Shown: positions 39,546-49,790 of the stretch, in pieces
Numbering within the stretch: the stretch's first letter is position 1
How the letters are laid out: each line of letters starts with the position of its first letter
DNA from: Pseudomonas kermanshahensis
GTDB taxonomy: Bacteria > Pseudomonadota > Gammaproteobacteria > Pseudomonadales > Pseudomonadaceae
DNA: 64,000 bases
Direction: 5' to 3'
Assembly: GCF_014269205.2 (NCBI RefSeq)
Contig: NZ_JABWRY020000001.1
Location: 1,426,001-1,490,000, forward strand
The notes under the pieces: model-generated
What the model was told of the DNA's origin: nothing
Databases searched by the model: none
Seen by the model: the letters and a program-made list of their open reading frames with translations, nothing else
Made by a program: the position numbers and the translations under genes

Positions 39546-40396
39546 GCGCGCACATGGAAGAAATCCGCCTGAGCCTGGGCCATATCGAACTGGCTGCGCA
39601 CCTGTTCGGCCCTGAGGATGGGCTGCCGGTGATTGCCCTGCACGGCTGGCTGGACAACGCCAACAGCTTCGCCCGGCTGGCGCCGCGGTTGCAGGGCCTG
39701 CGCATCGTCGCCCTGGACCTGGCGGGCCATGGTTACTCGGAGCATCGCCCGCCTGGCGCCAGTTATGCGCTGGCCGACTACGCCCACGATGTGTTGCGGG
39801 TGGCCGAGCAGTTGGGTTGGCAGCGCTTTGCCTTGCTGGGCCATTCACTGGGGGCGATCATCTCGGTACAACTGGCGGGCGCCTTACCGGAGCGGGTCAG
39901 CCACCTGGCGCTGATCGATGGCGTCATTCCGCCCACCGGGGCCGAGCAGGACGCCGGTGAACGCCTGGGCATGGCATTGCAGGCGCAGTTGCGCCTGGAT
40001 GGCAAACGTAAATCCGTCTACCCAGCGTTGGAGCAGGGCGTGCAGGCGCGCATGAAGGGTATGGTCGCCGTCAGCCGCGAGGCAGCCGAACTGTTGGCCC
40101 AGCGTGGGCTGATGCCGGTAGCGGGGGGGTACAGCTGGCGCAGCGACAGCCGCCTGACCTTGCCGTCCCCTGTTCGCCTGAGCCATGCGCAAGCCATGGC
40201 CTTTGTCGGGCGGGTGAGTTGCCCGGCCTGCCTGGTGGTGGCCGCCGACGGCATGCTGGCGCGCCACACTGAGTTGCTGGAGCAGCTACCCTTTGAACAG
40301 GTGACGCTGCCCGGGGGGCATCACCTGCACCTGAACGATGAGCAGGGCGCGGCCCTTATCGCAGACTGTTTCAATCGCTTCTTTGGCTTTGCTTGA
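39542..40396 (+). CDS. Alpha/beta hydrolase
   Basis: A 284-residue hydrolase with oxyanion motif ALHGWLDNANSF (32-43), nucleophile S102 in LLGHSLGAI and likely catalytic His in LPGGHHLHLNDEQ. It is distinct from the upstream hydrolase in sequence and probably in substrate, although the four-base overlap means they are made together. The family includes MEST-like and serine hydrolase-like esterases; no substrate is suggested by the context. Confidence 0.9.
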   Translation: MSAHMEEIRLSLGHIELAAHLFGPEDGLPVIALHGWLDNANSFARLAPRLQGLRIVALDLAGHGYSEHRPPGASYALADYAHDVLRVAEQLGWQRFALLGHSLGAIISVQLAGALPERVSHLALIDGVIPPTGAEQDAGERLGMALQAQLRLDGKRKSVYPALEQGVQARMKGMVAVSREAAELLAQRGLMPVAGGYSWRSDSRLTLPSPVRLSHAQAMAFVGRVSCPACLVVAADGMLARHTELLEQLPFEQVTLPGGHHLHLNDEQGAALIADCFNRFFGFA

Positions 40397-40446
40397 CTTG
40401 CACCGGACAAGTGCCGAGGCTTGGCGGGTTGAACAGGGAGACAACC

Positions 40447-40509
40447 ATGCACATGCCAGACACGCTGGACCTTAGCTTCGGCGCCCCGCGCCGACTGGGC
40501 TGCCGATGA
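40447..40509 (+). CDS. Possible 20-residue coupled small ORF
   Basis: An ATG with a strong AGGGAGA site seven bases upstream opens a 20-codon frame (MHMPDTLDLSFGAPRRLGCR) whose TGA overlaps the ATG of the DUF4892 gene by four bases. The downstream ATG itself has no good ribosome site, so this frame may be what loads ribosomes for it. It may be a regulatory leader or a relic; a coding role for the peptide is not shown. Confidence 0.4.
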   Translation: MHMPDTLDLSFGAPRRLGCR

Positions 40510-41300
40510 GCGCGCCCGTAACCCTCCGTACTACCCTCGCTGCCTGCTTCGTGCTCGCTAGCCCCTTGCTGTGGGCAGGTAGCCTGCCCGTTCCCGTGGA
40601 TGCCAAAGTGGTCGACCAACGCCCTGCGGTGGAGCAGGAGCGCGTGTACCCCATGGGGCCTTTGCGCAAGATCAGCGGCCGCCTGCGGGTCGACGACAAG
40701 GTCGAAAGCCGTGGCCAGGTCAGCTCGGTCACCTATGAACTGCCGGTGGAGCGCACGGCCCGCGAGGCGTTTACCAGCGCCCGCGAAGCACTGCAACACG
40801 ACGGTGGTTACCCATTGTTCTGGTGCCAGGGCCGCGACTGCGGCGAAGCCAGCCTTTGGGCCAATGATGTATTCGCCAATGCACGGCTCAATGGCGGTGA
40901 CGAGCAGCAGGCGTTCATCCTCCTGCGCCGTTCTGCAGAAGAGGCCGACACACTGGTGGCGTTGTACAGCGTCACCCGCGGCAACCGCCGCGCCTACCTG
41001 CACGTGGAAGAGTTCGTTGCTGCCAGCCCGCTGGGTGAGCTGCTGCCCACGGCCGCCACGGTGCTGCGCGAAATGCGCGACACCGGCAAGCTCGACTACC
41101 CTGACCTGAGCACGCCGCAACCTGCCTGGGTGGCGTTGTTGGGGCGTAGCCTCAACCTGGACAGCACCTTGCGCGCCAGCCTCAGCGGCAAAGAGGCCGA
41201 AGCGTGGCGTGAGCAACTGGTCAAGGCGGGCGTGCGCAGCAACCGGCTCGAGGTCGGCAACGCCCCTACCGATGGCCTGCACCTGGAACTGATCCGTTGA
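40506..41300 (+). CDS. Exported DUF4892 protein
   Basis: A 264-residue protein with a signal peptide (about 1-24, ending LWA). The body has GLAR-like features of DUF4892: VYPMGPLRKISGRLRVDD, a Cys pair in FWCQGRDCGEASLWANDVFA that could form a disulfide, and YLHVEEFVAA. The C-terminal part (about 185-264) resembles an OmpA-like fold without a clear peptidoglycan motif. Function unknown; probably periplasmic. It begins within the stop of the small ORF above, and 12 bases separate it from the AI-2E family gene. Confidence 0.82.
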   Translation: MSAPVTLRTTLAACFVLASPLLWAGSLPVPVDAKVVDQRPAVEQERVYPMGPLRKISGRLRVDDKVESRGQVSSVTYELPVERTAREAFTSAREALQHDGGYPLFWCQGRDCGEASLWANDVFANARLNGGDEQQAFILLRRSAEEADTLVALYSVTRGNRRAYLHVEEFVAASPLGELLPTAATVLREMRDTGKLDYPDLSTPQPAWVALLGRSLNLDSTLRASLSGKEAEAWREQLVKAGVRSNRLEVGNAPTDGLHLELIR

Positions 41301-41312
41301 ACGAGCACCGCC

Positions 41313-42359
41313 ATGGCCAATAATGACCGCCTGCTGATCCAGATCGTCCTGTTGACGTTGCTCGGCGCTGCCTTGTGGGTCATGGCACCGTTCATTTCGG
41401 CGCTGCTGTGGGGCGCCATTCTGGCCTTTGCCAGCTGGCCGCTGATGCGCTTGCTGACGCGTGCGCTGGGCGGGCGCGAAACGTTGGCCGCCAGCCTGCT
41501 GACCGCAGCCTGGATCCTTATCGTGGCGTTGCCGCTGGTATGGCTGGGTTTCAACCTGGCGGATCATATCCGCGATGCCACGGCGTTTGTCCGTGATGTG
41601 CAGGTGGATGGGCTGCCCGAGGCGCCGGCCTGGCTGGGCAGCATTCCCCTGGTGGGTGAGCGCATGGTCAATTGGTGGCAATCGCTCGACCAGCAAGGTG
41701 CGGCTTTGATTGCTTCGATCAAGCCTTACCTGGGCCAGGTCGGCAACTGGTTGCTGGCGCGCAGTGCGCAGATCGGCAGCGGCATGCTCGAACTGAGCTT
41801 GAGCCTGGTCTTCGTGTTCTTCTTCTACCGTGACGGCCCGCGCCTGTCAGCGTTCGTGCTGCGCCTGTTGCAGCGCTTGACCGGTGACCGCGCCGAGTAC
41901 TACCTGGACCTGGTGGCGGGCACCGTGCAACGTGTGGTCAACGGTGTCATCGGCACGGCAGCGGCCCAGGCCTTGCTTGCGCTGATCGGCTTCCTGATCG
42001 CCGGCGTCCCCGGGGCCATCGTGCTGGGCCTGGTGACCTTCATGCTCAGCCTGATCCCCATGGGGCCACCCCTGGCGTGGATCCCCGCGACGGCCTGGTT
42101 GGCGTGGAAAGGGGAGTACGGCATGGCGGTGTTCCTGGGTATCTGGGGCACCTTCGTCATCAGCGGCGTGGACAACGTGCTCAAGCCCTACCTGATCAGC
42201 CGTGGCGGCAACCTGCCGCTGGTCATCGTGCTGCTGGGTGTGTTCGGCGGGTTGATCGCCTTTGGTTTCATTGGCCTGTTCATCGGGCCGACGTTGCTGG
42301 CGGTGGGGTATAGCCTGCTGCTTGACTGGAGCCGCAACGCCGGGCAGCAAACACCGTAG
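41313..42359 (+). CDS. AI-2E family transporter (PerM/YdiK type)
   Basis: A 348-residue inner-membrane protein with about seven to eight hydrophobic helices and a cytoplasmic loop in the first half. The C-terminal GNLPLVIVLLGVFGGLIAFG and FIGPTLLAVGYSLL are the family hallmarks. Members are named after TqsA, which exports autoinducer-2, but others are Na/H antiporters or unknown; an AI-2 role should not be assumed here. It closes the DUF4892 unit and is followed at once by a long REP pair that starts inside its stop codon region. Confidence 0.88.
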   Translation: MANNDRLLIQIVLLTLLGAALWVMAPFISALLWGAILAFASWPLMRLLTRALGGRETLAASLLTAAWILIVALPLVWLGFNLADHIRDATAFVRDVQVDGLPEAPAWLGSIPLVGERMVNWWQSLDQQGAALIASIKPYLGQVGNWLLARSAQIGSGMLELSLSLVFVFFFYRDGPRLSAFVLRLLQRLTGDRAEYYLDLVAGTVQRVVNGVIGTAAAQALLALIGFLIAGVPGAIVLGLVTFMLSLIPMGPPLAWIPATAWLAWKGEYGMAVFLGIWGTFVISGVDNVLKPYLISRGGNLPLVIVLLGVFGGLIAFGFIGLFIGPTLLAVGYSLLLDWSRNAGQQTP

Positions 42360-42472
42360 GAGCGGCCTTGCGTCGCGAAAGGGCTGCATAGCAGCCCCAG
42401 CGATTATCGTGGTAACGCTGAAATCTGGGGCTGCTTTGCAGCCCTTTCGCGACGCAAGGCCGCTCCTACAAG
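42355..42472. repeat. Long inverted REP pair
   Basis: Arms of about 44 bases (42356-42399 and 42426-42469) are nearly perfect reverse complements with a 26-base centre. The units are of the GTAGGAGCGGCCTTGCGTCG type, so the REP stem is GCGGC/GTCGC rather than the GCGGG/CCCGC seen elsewhere in the window. Confidence 0.9.
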
Positions 42473-42486
42473 GGGCTGCGTTTTTT

Positions 42487-42503
42487 ACGCATTCTTTATG
42501 CGT
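42487..42503. promoter_or_regulatory. Dyad upstream of kdpF
   Basis: ACGCAT-TCTTT-ATGCGT, a perfect six-base inverted repeat preceded by a T-run, about 92 bases before kdpF. Being in the only gap before the kdp operon, it is a candidate KdpE site or part of the promoter; I could not match it to a known KdpE consensus. Confidence 0.35.
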
Positions 42504-42594
42504 TGATCCATCCCTCGATCTCGCCCCTTTACGCCCCTCCCTCGGACAATTTCCCCAAAGCGGCCCAAGCGCCGCACCACGGGGAGCTCCACAC

Positions 42595-42684
42595 ATGAAC
42601 ATGCTCGACGGGCTGTCACTGCTGCTGGCAGTGGCATTGGCGATTTACCTGCTGATGGCGCTGCTGCGCGCCGATCGCAGCTAG
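42595..42684 (+). CDS. kdpF: Potassium-transporting ATPase small subunit F
   Basis: A 29-residue single-helix membrane peptide (MLDGLSLLLAVALAIYLLMAL) that stabilises the KdpFABC complex. GGGGAG lies nine bases before the ATG. It is the first gene of kdpFABCDE, with nine bases between its stop and kdpA. Size and sequence are normal. Confidence 0.93.
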   Translation: MNMLDGLSLLLAVALAIYLLMALLRADRS

Positions 42685-42693
42685 GGAGTGGCC

Positions 42694-44388
42694 ATGCACA
42701 GTTACGACTTTGCCTTGTTACTGGCGTTTTTCGCCATCGTGCTGCTACCGGCACCCTGGCTTGGGCGGTTCTACTACAAGGTGATGGAAGGCCAGCGCAC
42801 CTGGCTGTCACCGGTGGTGGGCCCGTTAGAGCAGGCCTGCTATCGACTGGCAGGCGTACGCGCCGACCAGGAGCAGAACTGGAAGCAATACACCCTGGCG
42901 TTGCTGGCCTTCAACCTGGCCGGCTTCCTGCTGTTGTTTGCCGTGCTGCTGTTGCAGGGCTACTTGCCGCTGAACCCACAGCAATTGCCCGGGCAGGAGT
43001 GGTCGCTGGCGTTCAACACCGCCGTAAGCTTCGTCACCAACACCAACTGGCAGGCTTATAGCGGCGAGTCATCGGTCAGCTACCTGAGCCAGATGCTGGG
43101 CCTGACGGTGCAGAACTTCGTCAGTGCTGCCACTGGCCTGGCAGTACTTGTGGCCCTGTGCCGCGGCATTGCCCGCCGTTCGGCCGCCACCCTGGGCAAC
43201 TTCTGGGTCGACATGACCCGGGCCACGCTCTATGGGTTGTTGCCCCTGTGCCTGGTGCTGGCGCTGCTGCTGGTGTGGCAGGGTGTGCCGCAGACCTTTG
43301 CCGACTATGCGCACGCACTGACCCTGCAAGGCACTGACCAGACCATCCCGCTCGGCCCGGCGGCTAGCCAGATCGCCATCAAGCAGCTGGGCACCAACGG
43401 CGGCGGCTTCTTCGGCGTCAACGCGGCACACCCGTTCGAAAACCCCACGGCCTGGAGCAACCTGTTCGAGGTGGCGTCGATCATTCTCATCCCGGCGGCG
43501 CTGGTGTTTACCTTCGGCCATTACGTGAAAGACCTGCGCCAGAGCCGGGCGATTCTTGCCTGCATGCTGAGCCTGTTCCTTATCGGTGGGGCTACAGCGC
43601 TGTGGTCCGAATACCAGCCCAACCCGGCCTTGCAGAGCGCGCAGGTGCAGCAAAGCGCGCCGCTCGAAGGCAAGGAAAGCCGCTTCGGCACCACCGGTTC
43701 GGTGCTGTGGACAGTGACCACCACGGCAGCCTCCAACGGCTCGGTCAATGCCATGCACGACAGCCTCAACCCGCTGACCGGCATGGTCGCGATGGTCAAC
43801 ATGATGGTCGGCGAGGTGATCTTCGGCGGCGTCGGTGCGGGGCTCTACGGCATGCTTTTGTTCGTGCTGATCGCCGTGTTCCTGGCCGGCCTGATGATTG
43901 GCCGTACCCCGGAATACCTGGGCAAGAAGCTGCAGGCGCGTGAGGTGCAACTGTTGGTGGCGACCTTGCTGGTGATGCCGGTCGGCGTGCTGGTGCTGGG
44001 CGCCATCGCCGCCAGCCTGCCGGGCCCGGCGGCGGCGGTGAGCAACCCCGGTGCCCATGGCTTTAGCCAACTGCTGTACGCCTACACCTCCGGCACCGCC
44101 AACAACGGTTCGGCCTTTGCCGGTTTTGGCGCCAACACGGTGTACCACAACCTGATGCTCGGCCTGGCCATGCTGATCGGCCGCTTCGGCTACATCCTGC
44201 CGATATTGGCCTTGGCCGGCAGCCTGGCGGCGAAAAAGAGCGCACCCCAGGGGCTGAACAGCTTCCCCACCCACGGCCCGCTGTTCACCGGCCTGTTGCT
44301 GGTAACCATCCTGCTGGTGGGTGGCCTGACCTTCCTGCCGACCTTGGCCCTCGGGCCAATTGCCGAACACCTGAGCCTGGGCTTCTGA
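42694..44388 (+). CDS. kdpA: Potassium-transporting ATPase subunit A
   Basis: The 564-residue potassium channel-like subunit of the KdpFABC pump, inner membrane. It belongs to the superfamily of K transporters with four selectivity-filter repeats, seen as [20 protein letters not shown], the [15 protein letters not shown] region and [16 protein letters not shown] two codons upstream (42688) is possible, but the ATG at 42694 has AGGGAG at good distance. It binds K and passes it to KdpB. Confidence 0.97.
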   Translation: MHSYDFALLLAFFAIVLLPAPWLGRFYYKVMEGQRTWLSPVVGPLEQACYRLAGVRADQEQNWKQYTLALLAFNLAGFLLLFAVLLLQGYLPLNPQQLPGQEWSLAFNTAVSFVTNTNWQAYSGESSVSYLSQMLGLTVQNFVSAATGLAVLVALCRGIARRSAATLGNFWVDMTRATLYGLLPLCLVLALLLVWQGVPQTFADYAHALTLQGTDQTIPLGPAASQIAIKQLGTNGGGFFGVNAAHPFENPTAWSNLFEVASIILIPAALVFTFGHYVKDLRQSRAILACMLSLFLIGGATALWSEYQPNPALQSAQVQQSAPLEGKESRFGTTGSVLWTVTTTAASNGSVNAMHDSLNPLTGMVAMVNMMVGEVIFGGVGAGLYGMLLFVLIAVFLAGLMIGRTPEYLGKKLQAREVQLLVATLLVMPVGVLVLGAIAASLPGPAAAVSNPGAHGFSQLLYAYTSGTANNGSAFAGFGANTVYHNLMLGLAMLIGRFGYILPILALAGSLAAKKSAPQGLNSFPTHGPLFTGLLLVTILLVGGLTFLPTLALGPIAEHLSLGF

Positions 44389-44397
44389 GGAACCACC

Positions 44398-46452
44398 ATG
44401 AACATGCCCATTCCTGAAGTAAAAGCCCCCCACAGCGCCAAGGACCAGACCCGCTTCGCCGCGCTCTGGCGCCCGGCCCTGATCCAGGCCTTCGTTAAAC
44501 TGGACCCTCGGCAGCTCAAGCGCTCGCCGGTGATGCTGGTGGTGGCGCTGACTGCCGCGCTGACCACTGTGTTGTGTTTTGCCCCCGGCAGTGGCGTGAG
44601 CACAACAGTGGCGGTGCAAATTGCCCTGTGGCTGTGGTTTACCGTGCTGTTCGCCAACTTTGCCGAAGCCCTCGCCGAAGGCCGTGGCAAGGCCCGCGCC
44701 GACAGCCTCAAGGCTGGGAGCCAGGGGCTGAACGCCCAACGTCGCGACAGCGCTGGCGCATTCGAAACGGTTGCCGCGACCGCGCTGCGCAAGGGCGATG
44801 TGGTCAAGGTGATCGCGGGTGAGCTGATCCCGGGTGATGGTGAGGTAATCGAAGGCATCGCGGCGGTCAACGAGGCGGCCATCACCGGTGAGTCGGCCCC
44901 GGTGATCCGCGAGTCCGGCGGCGACCGCTCGGCGGTCACCGGCAACACGCGGCTGGTGTCTGACTGGTTGCTGATCCGCATCACCAGCAACCCTGGCGAA
45001 TCAACCCTGGACCGCATGATCGCCTTGGTCGAAGGTGCCAAACGCCAGAAAACGCCCAACGAGATTGCCCTGGATATCCTGCTGATTGGCCTGACCCTGA
45101 TCTTCCTGATCGTGGTCGTGACCCTGCAGCCGTTCGCCCACTTTGCCGGCGGTAGCTTGCCGTTGATCTTCCTGGCCGCACTGCTGGTGACGTTGATCCC
45201 CACCACCATCGGCGGCTTGCTGTCGGCCATTGGCATTGCCGGCATGGACCGCCTGGTCCGGCTCAACGTCATTGCCCGTTCCGGCCGCGCGGTGGAAGCT
45301 GCGGGCGACGTGCACACCCTGATGCTCGACAAGACCGGCACCATCACCTTCGGCAACCGCCGCTGCAGCGCGCTGCATGCCGCGCCGGGCGTCACCGCCA
45401 AGGAGCTGGGGGAGGGCGCCTTGTTCGCCTCGCTGGCCGATGACACGGCCGAGGGCAAATCGATCGTCGAGTACCTGCGCCAGTTGCACGACTTCGTCGA
45501 ACCCTCCGGGCAGCAGCTCGTACCGATCGCCTTCAGCGCCGAGACGCGGTTGTCGGGTGTCGACTTCCAGCAGCACCGCTACCGCAAGGGTGCTGTCGAT
45601 GCGGTGCTGGCATTCGTTGGCCTGCAACGGCTGGAAATGCCGCCGGCATTGGCCCGCGAGGTCGAGCGCATTGCCCAGAGTGGCGGCACGCCGCTGTTGG
45701 TGTGTGTCGACCAGCGCTTGCTTGGGGTGATCCACCTCAAGGACGTGGTCAAGCCCGGTATTCGCGAGCGCTTTGCCGAACTGCGCAAGCTGGGCATCCG
45801 CACCGTGATGGTGACCGGTGACAACCCGCTGACCGCCGCTGCCATTGCCGCCGAGGCCGGGGTCGATGACGTGCTGGCCGAGGCCACCCCAGAGAAGAAG
45901 CTGGCGCGCATCCGTCAGGAGCAAAACGACGGCCGCCTGGTCGCCATGTGCGGCGACGGCGCCAACGACGCCCCGGCGCTGGCCCAGGCCGATGTGGGCA
46001 TGGCCATGAACGACGGCACCCAGGCAGCGCGTGAGGCGGCCAACATGGTCGACCTGGACAGCGACCCGACCAAGCTGCTGGACGTGGTCCAGGTGGGCAA
46101 GGAACTGCTGGTGACCCGTGGCGCCTTGACCACCTTCTCGATTGCCAACGACGTGGCCAAGTACTTCGCCATCCTGCCGGCGTTGTTCGCGGCCATCTAC
46201 CCGCAGCTGGGCGTGCTCAACCTGATGCACCTGGCCAGCCCGCAGAGCGCGATCTTGTCGGCGATCGTGTTCAACGCGCTGATCATCATCGTGTTGATCC
46301 CGCTGGCGCTGCGCGGTGTGCGGGTGCACGCGGCGAGCGCGGCCCACCTGCTGCGGCGCAACCTGCTGATCTACGGGCTGGGCGGGATCATCGTGCCGTT
46401 CGCTGGGATCAAGCTGATCGACATGCTGCTCAATGCCTTGCACCTGGTCTGA
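44398..46452 (+). CDS. kdpB: Potassium-transporting ATPase subunit B
   Basis: The 684-residue P-type ATPase that drives K uptake. The phosphorylated aspartate is D311 in [12 protein letters not shown]; the actuator motif is ITGESAPV; the hinge [10 protein letters not shown] and [18 protein letters not shown] are complete. Seven transmembrane helices are evident, with the P-type helix segment TLIPTTIGG. It lies nine bases after kdpA and ten bases before kdpC. Confidence 0.98.
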   Translation: MNMPIPEVKAPHSAKDQTRFAALWRPALIQAFVKLDPRQLKRSPVMLVVALTAALTTVLCFAPGSGVSTTVAVQIALWLWFTVLFANFAEALAEGRGKARADSLKAGSQGLNAQRRDSAGAFETVAATALRKGDVVKVIAGELIPGDGEVIEGIAAVNEAAITGESAPVIRESGGDRSAVTGNTRLVSDWLLIRITSNPGESTLDRMIALVEGAKRQKTPNEIALDILLIGLTLIFLIVVVTLQPFAHFAGGSLPLIFLAALLVTLIPTTIGGLLSAIGIAGMDRLVRLNVIARSGRAVEAAGDVHTLMLDKTGTITFGNRRCSALHAAPGVTAKELGEGALFASLADDTAEGKSIVEYLRQLHDFVEPSGQQLVPIAFSAETRLSGVDFQQHRYRKGAVDAVLAFVGLQRLEMPPALAREVERIAQSGGTPLLVCVDQRLLGVIHLKDVVKPGIRERFAELRKLGIRTVMVTGDNPLTAAAIAAEAGVDDVLAEATPEKKLARIRQEQNDGRLVAMCGDGANDAPALAQADVGMAMNDGTQAAREAANMVDLDSDPTKLLDVVQVGKELLVTRGALTTFSIANDVAKYFAILPALFAAIYPQLGVLNLMHLASPQSAILSAIVFNALIIIVLIPLALRGVRVHAASAAHLLRRNLLIYGLGGIIVPFAGIKLIDMLLNALHLV

Positions 46453-46462
46453 GGAGGCCGCC

Positions 46463-47014
46463 ATGAACACTTATGTACGCCCGGCCTTGAGCCTGGCTTT
46501 GCTGATGACGCTGGTCACCGGCGCGTTGTACCCGTTGGCGGTGACCGGTATTGCCCAGGTCGCCTTCCCTGAACAGGCCAATGGCAGCCTGGTGCGTGAC
46601 GCGCGCGGCGAGGTGCGCGGCTCGGCACTGATCGCTCAGGATTTCCAAGGCGATGGCTGGTTCCATTCGCGGCCCTCGGCTGGGGCTTATGCCACGGTTG
46701 CCAGCAGTGCCAGCAACCTGTCGCCGAGCAACCCGGCGCTGGCCGAGCGGGTGGGCAGCGAGGCCGCGAAGCTGTACCGGGCTGAGCAAGGGCCTGTGCC
46801 GCAAGCCTTGTTGACCACCTCAGGCAGTGGCCTGGACCCGCATTTGCCGCCGGAGGCGGTGGCTTATCAGGTAGCGCGTGTGGCAGCGGCTCGCAAGGTG
46901 CCCGTTGAACGCTTGCAAGCCCTGGTGGAAGAGGCCACCCTCCACCCATTGATCGGGCCGCCTGTGGTCAATGTACTGGCGCTGAACCAGGCCCTGGAGA
47001 GGTTGGGGCAGTGA
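46463..47014 (+). CDS. kdpC: Potassium-transporting ATPase subunit C
   Basis: A 183-residue subunit with one N-terminal membrane helix (about 8-30) and a periplasmic domain with the conserved [23 protein letters not shown] and [20 protein letters not shown]. It assists assembly and K affinity of the pump. GAGGAGG precedes the ATG. An extended frame from 46433 overlaps kdpB and is not needed. Confidence 0.97.
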   Translation: MNTYVRPALSLALLMTLVTGALYPLAVTGIAQVAFPEQANGSLVRDARGEVRGSALIAQDFQGDGWFHSRPSAGAYATVASSASNLSPSNPALAERVGSEAAKLYRAEQGPVPQALLTTSGSGLDPHLPPEAVAYQVARVAAARKVPVERLQALVEEATLHPLIGPPVVNVLALNQALERLGQ

Positions 47015-47055
47015 GCTTGGGGCCGTATCGCACCGCTCGCAAGGGCGGTGAGGTC

Positions 47056-47099
47056 CCTGTAGGTGCGGGCTTGCCCGCGAAGGCCTGCAAAGCAGGCCC
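47056..47099. repeat. Single REP unit with a following hairpin
   Basis: A lone REP-like unit (CCTGTAGGTGCGGGCTTGCC onward, 47056-47080) followed by a perfect GGCCTGC-AAA-GCAGGCC hairpin (47082-47098). It is in the 121-base gap between kdpC and kdpD and could lower readthrough, so that less KdpDE than pump is made. Confidence 0.75.
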
Positions 47100-47135
47100 A
47101 GATTCACCGATCGCCGCACAATCTAAGGATGAAAC

Positions 47136-49790
47136 ATGAGTGATTCCGCCCGCGCAGACGCGCTGTTGGCCAACCTTCCGCGCGAAGGCCGCGGCAGGCT
47201 GAAGGTGTTCCTTGGCGCCGCACCGGGTGTGGGCAAGACCTACGCCATGCTGCAAGCCGCCCACAGCCAGCAACGCCAGGGCGTACACCTGCTGGCCGGG
47301 GTCGTCGAAACCCATGGCCGCGCCGAAACCGAGTCGCTGCTTGGTGGCCTGCCCCAGCAGCCCCTGCTGCGCAGCGAGTACCGTGGCGTCACCCTGGAGG
47401 AGATGGACCTCGACGGCCTGCTCAAGGCCGCACCTGCGCTGGCCCTGGTCGACGAACTGGCCCACACCAACGCCCCCGGCAGCCGCCACGCCAAGCGCTG
47501 GCAGGACGTTCAGGAACTACTCGCCGCCGGCATCGACGTGTACACCACGGTCAACGTCCAGCACCTGGAAAGCCTCAACGACAAGGTCCGCGACATCACC
47601 GGCGTGCAGGTGCGCGAAACCCTGCCGGACTGGGTCCTGCAGGAAGCGTTCGAATTGGTCTTGATCGACCTGCCACCGCGCGAATTGCTGGAGCGCCTGC
47701 GCGAAGGCAAGGTGTACGTGCCAGAGCAGGCGCGGGCTGCGATCGATGCCTATTTCTCCCAGACCAACCTCACCGCATTGCGCGAGCTGGCCATGCAGAC
47801 CGCCGCCGCCCAGGTCGACGCCGACCTGGCCCACGGCTACCGCCAGCGCGGGCAGGAGGCTCCGGCCCTGCGCGGGCGCCTGCTGGTGGGCATCGATGGC
47901 GACGACCAGGCCGAACGCCTGGTGCGCCACGCCAGCCGCGTAGCGCAACGCCGGCACCTGCCCTGGAGCCTGGTGCACGTCGACAACGGTAAGCTGCGCG
48001 ACGAAGCCGCACGCCAACGCCTGCAAGCCGCGCAGCAACTGGCTGAGCGCCTGGGCGGCGAAGTGGTGCTGCTGCGCGCCGGTGAAGTGGCGCGCACGCT
48101 GATCCAGCATGCCGGCGAGCGGCGGGCCAGCCTGGTGCTGGTGGGGCAGTCGCGTGATCGCCTGCGCCGTCGCTTCTTCGGCGCCGGTGTAGCGGCGCGG
48201 CTGCTGCGCGAAAGCCACGGCCTGGAGATCAACGTGCTCGACCGCGATGCCCAGCCGGCCCCGGCCAGTGCGGCGGTGCAACGGGTATGGGTGTGGCGGC
48301 ACTACCTGCTGGCCCTGTTTGCCACGCTGCTGGCGACCGGTTTGTCGTGGGCCGTGTCCAGCGTGCTGGCGCTGCCCAATATCTCCCTGGTGTTCCTTGC
48401 CGCCGTGCTGCTGGTAGCGGTGCGCAGCAGCCTGGGGCCGGCCTTGGCCTGCGCTGCCCTGTCGTTTCTGACCTACGACTTCCTGTTCATCCCGCCCAAT
48501 TTCTCGTTCAGCATCCAGCGCGAAGAAGACGTGCTGACCCTGGTGTTCTTCCTGCTGATGGCGGCCCTCACCGGCAATCTTGCGGCCCGCCAGCGCCGCC
48601 AGTTGCAGGCGCTGCGCGAGACGCAGGCGCAGACCAACCAGTTGCTTGATTTATCCCGCCGCCTGACCGTTGCCGCCGACCGCCAAGCGGTGTTCAACGC
48701 CGCCGGCCAACACCTTGACGGCTGGCAGGATGTGCAAGTCTGCCTGCTCGAACGTAACCCCGAAGGCCAGCTGCACCTGGCCAGCGGCGAGGCCCACGGC
48801 CTCAGCGACAACGAGCGCGCCGCCGCCGAGTGGGCCTGGCAGCACGGGCAGGCGGCGGGCCATGGCAGTGACACCTTGCCCAATGGCCGCTGGTGGTGGT
48901 GGCCGCTGGCGGTCGATGACCACCCGCTGGCCCTGCTCGGCGTACGCCCGCGCTCTGGCGAACCGCTCAGCGCCCAGCGCCGGCGCCTGCTCATGGCCCT
49001 CGGCCAACCCCTGGCCCAAGCCCTGGCCCGCGCCCGCCTGGCCGAACAATTGGAGGCGGCGCGCCTGCATGGCGAAACCGAGCAACTGCGCAGTGCCTTG
49101 TTAGCCTCGGTCTCCCACGACCTGCGCACGCCCTTGACCGCCATGCGCGGCAGCATCGACAGCTTGCTGGCGCTGGGCGAGGCGATCCCCGAGGACGACC
49201 GCCGCGAGCTGCTGGAAGGCACCCGCAATGAAGCCGAGCGCCTGGACCGCTACATCCAGAACCTGCTCGACATGACCCGCCTGGGCCATGGCGGCCTCAA
49301 GCTGGCCCGCGATTGGGTGGCCCCCGCAGACATCGTCGGCAGTGCGCTGAACCGCCTGCGAGTGGTGCTTGCGCCCCTGCGCGTGCACACCGATGTGCCG
49401 GCCGAGCTGCCGTTGCTGTTCGTGCATGCGGCGCTGATCGAGCAGGCCTTGGTCAACGTGCTGGAGAACGCTGCACGCTTCTCGCCGGCCCAGGGTCGGC
49501 TGGAACTGCAGGTGTCGGTGCAGGGTGAACAACTGCGCATTGCCGTCAGCGACCAGGGCCCCGGCATTCCGGTGGCCGAGCGGGAGAAGATTTTCGACAT
49601 GTTCTACACCGCCGCCCGCGGTGACCGGGGCGGGCAGGGCACTGGCCTCGGCCTGGCGATCTGCCAGGGCATGATTGGCGCCCATGGCGGGCAGATCCTG
49701 GTGGGTGAAGGGATCGATGGCCAGGGCACTGGCATCACTTTATGCTTGCCGCTGCCCCCTCAACCTGAAGCCGAAAGCGAAGCCCCATGA
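47136..49790 (+). CDS. kdpD: Sensor histidine kinase KdpD
   Basis: An 884-residue K-limitation sensor. The N-terminal KdpD domain has Walker A GAAPGVGKTYAML (about 28-40) and the SRHAKRWQDVQELL and YTTVNVQHLESL motifs. A Usp-like domain spans about 248-370, four transmembrane helices about 388-485, a GAF region about 510-640, then the HisKA domain with H661 in SVSHDLRTPLTAMRGS and the ATPase with GPGIP and GGQGTGLGLAIC. It phosphorylates KdpE. Its stop overlaps the kdpE start by four bases. Confidence 0.97.
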   Translation: MSDSARADALLANLPREGRGRLKVFLGAAPGVGKTYAMLQAAHSQQRQGVHLLAGVVETHGRAETESLLGGLPQQPLLRSEYRGVTLEEMDLDGLLKAAPALALVDELAHTNAPGSRHAKRWQDVQELLAAGIDVYTTVNVQHLESLNDKVRDITGVQVRETLPDWVLQEAFELVLIDLPPRELLERLREGKVYVPEQARAAIDAYFSQTNLTALRELAMQTAAAQVDADLAHGYRQRGQEAPALRGRLLVGIDGDDQAERLVRHASRVAQRRHLPWSLVHVDNGKLRDEAARQRLQAAQQLAERLGGEVVLLRAGEVARTLIQHAGERRASLVLVGQSRDRLRRRFFGAGVAARLLRESHGLEINVLDRDAQPAPASAAVQRVWVWRHYLLALFATLLATGLSWAVSSVLALPNISLVFLAAVLLVAVRSSLGPALACAALSFLTYDFLFIPPNFSFSIQREEDVLTLVFFLLMAALTGNLAARQRRQLQALRETQAQTNQLLDLSRRLTVAADRQAVFNAAGQHLDGWQDVQVCLLERNPEGQLHLASGEAHGLSDNERAAAEWAWQHGQAAGHGSDTLPNGRWWWWPLAVDDHPLALLGVRPRSGEPLSAQRRRLLMALGQPLAQALARARLAEQLEAARLHGETEQLRSALLASVSHDLRTPLTAMRGSIDSLLALGEAIPEDDRRELLEGTRNEAERLDRYIQNLLDMTRLGHGGLKLARDWVAPADIVGSALNRLRVVLAPLRVHTDVPAELPLLFVHAALIEQALVNVLENAARFSPAQGRLELQVSVQGEQLRIAVSDQGPGIPVAEREKIFDMFYTAARGDRGGQGTGLGLAICQGMIGAHGGQILVGEGIDGQGTGITLCLPLPPQPEAESEAP

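Noticed and set aside
41313..42359. Autoinducer-2 exporter role
   Set aside because: The family name comes from one member; no lsr or luxS gene is nearby, so only the family is reported.
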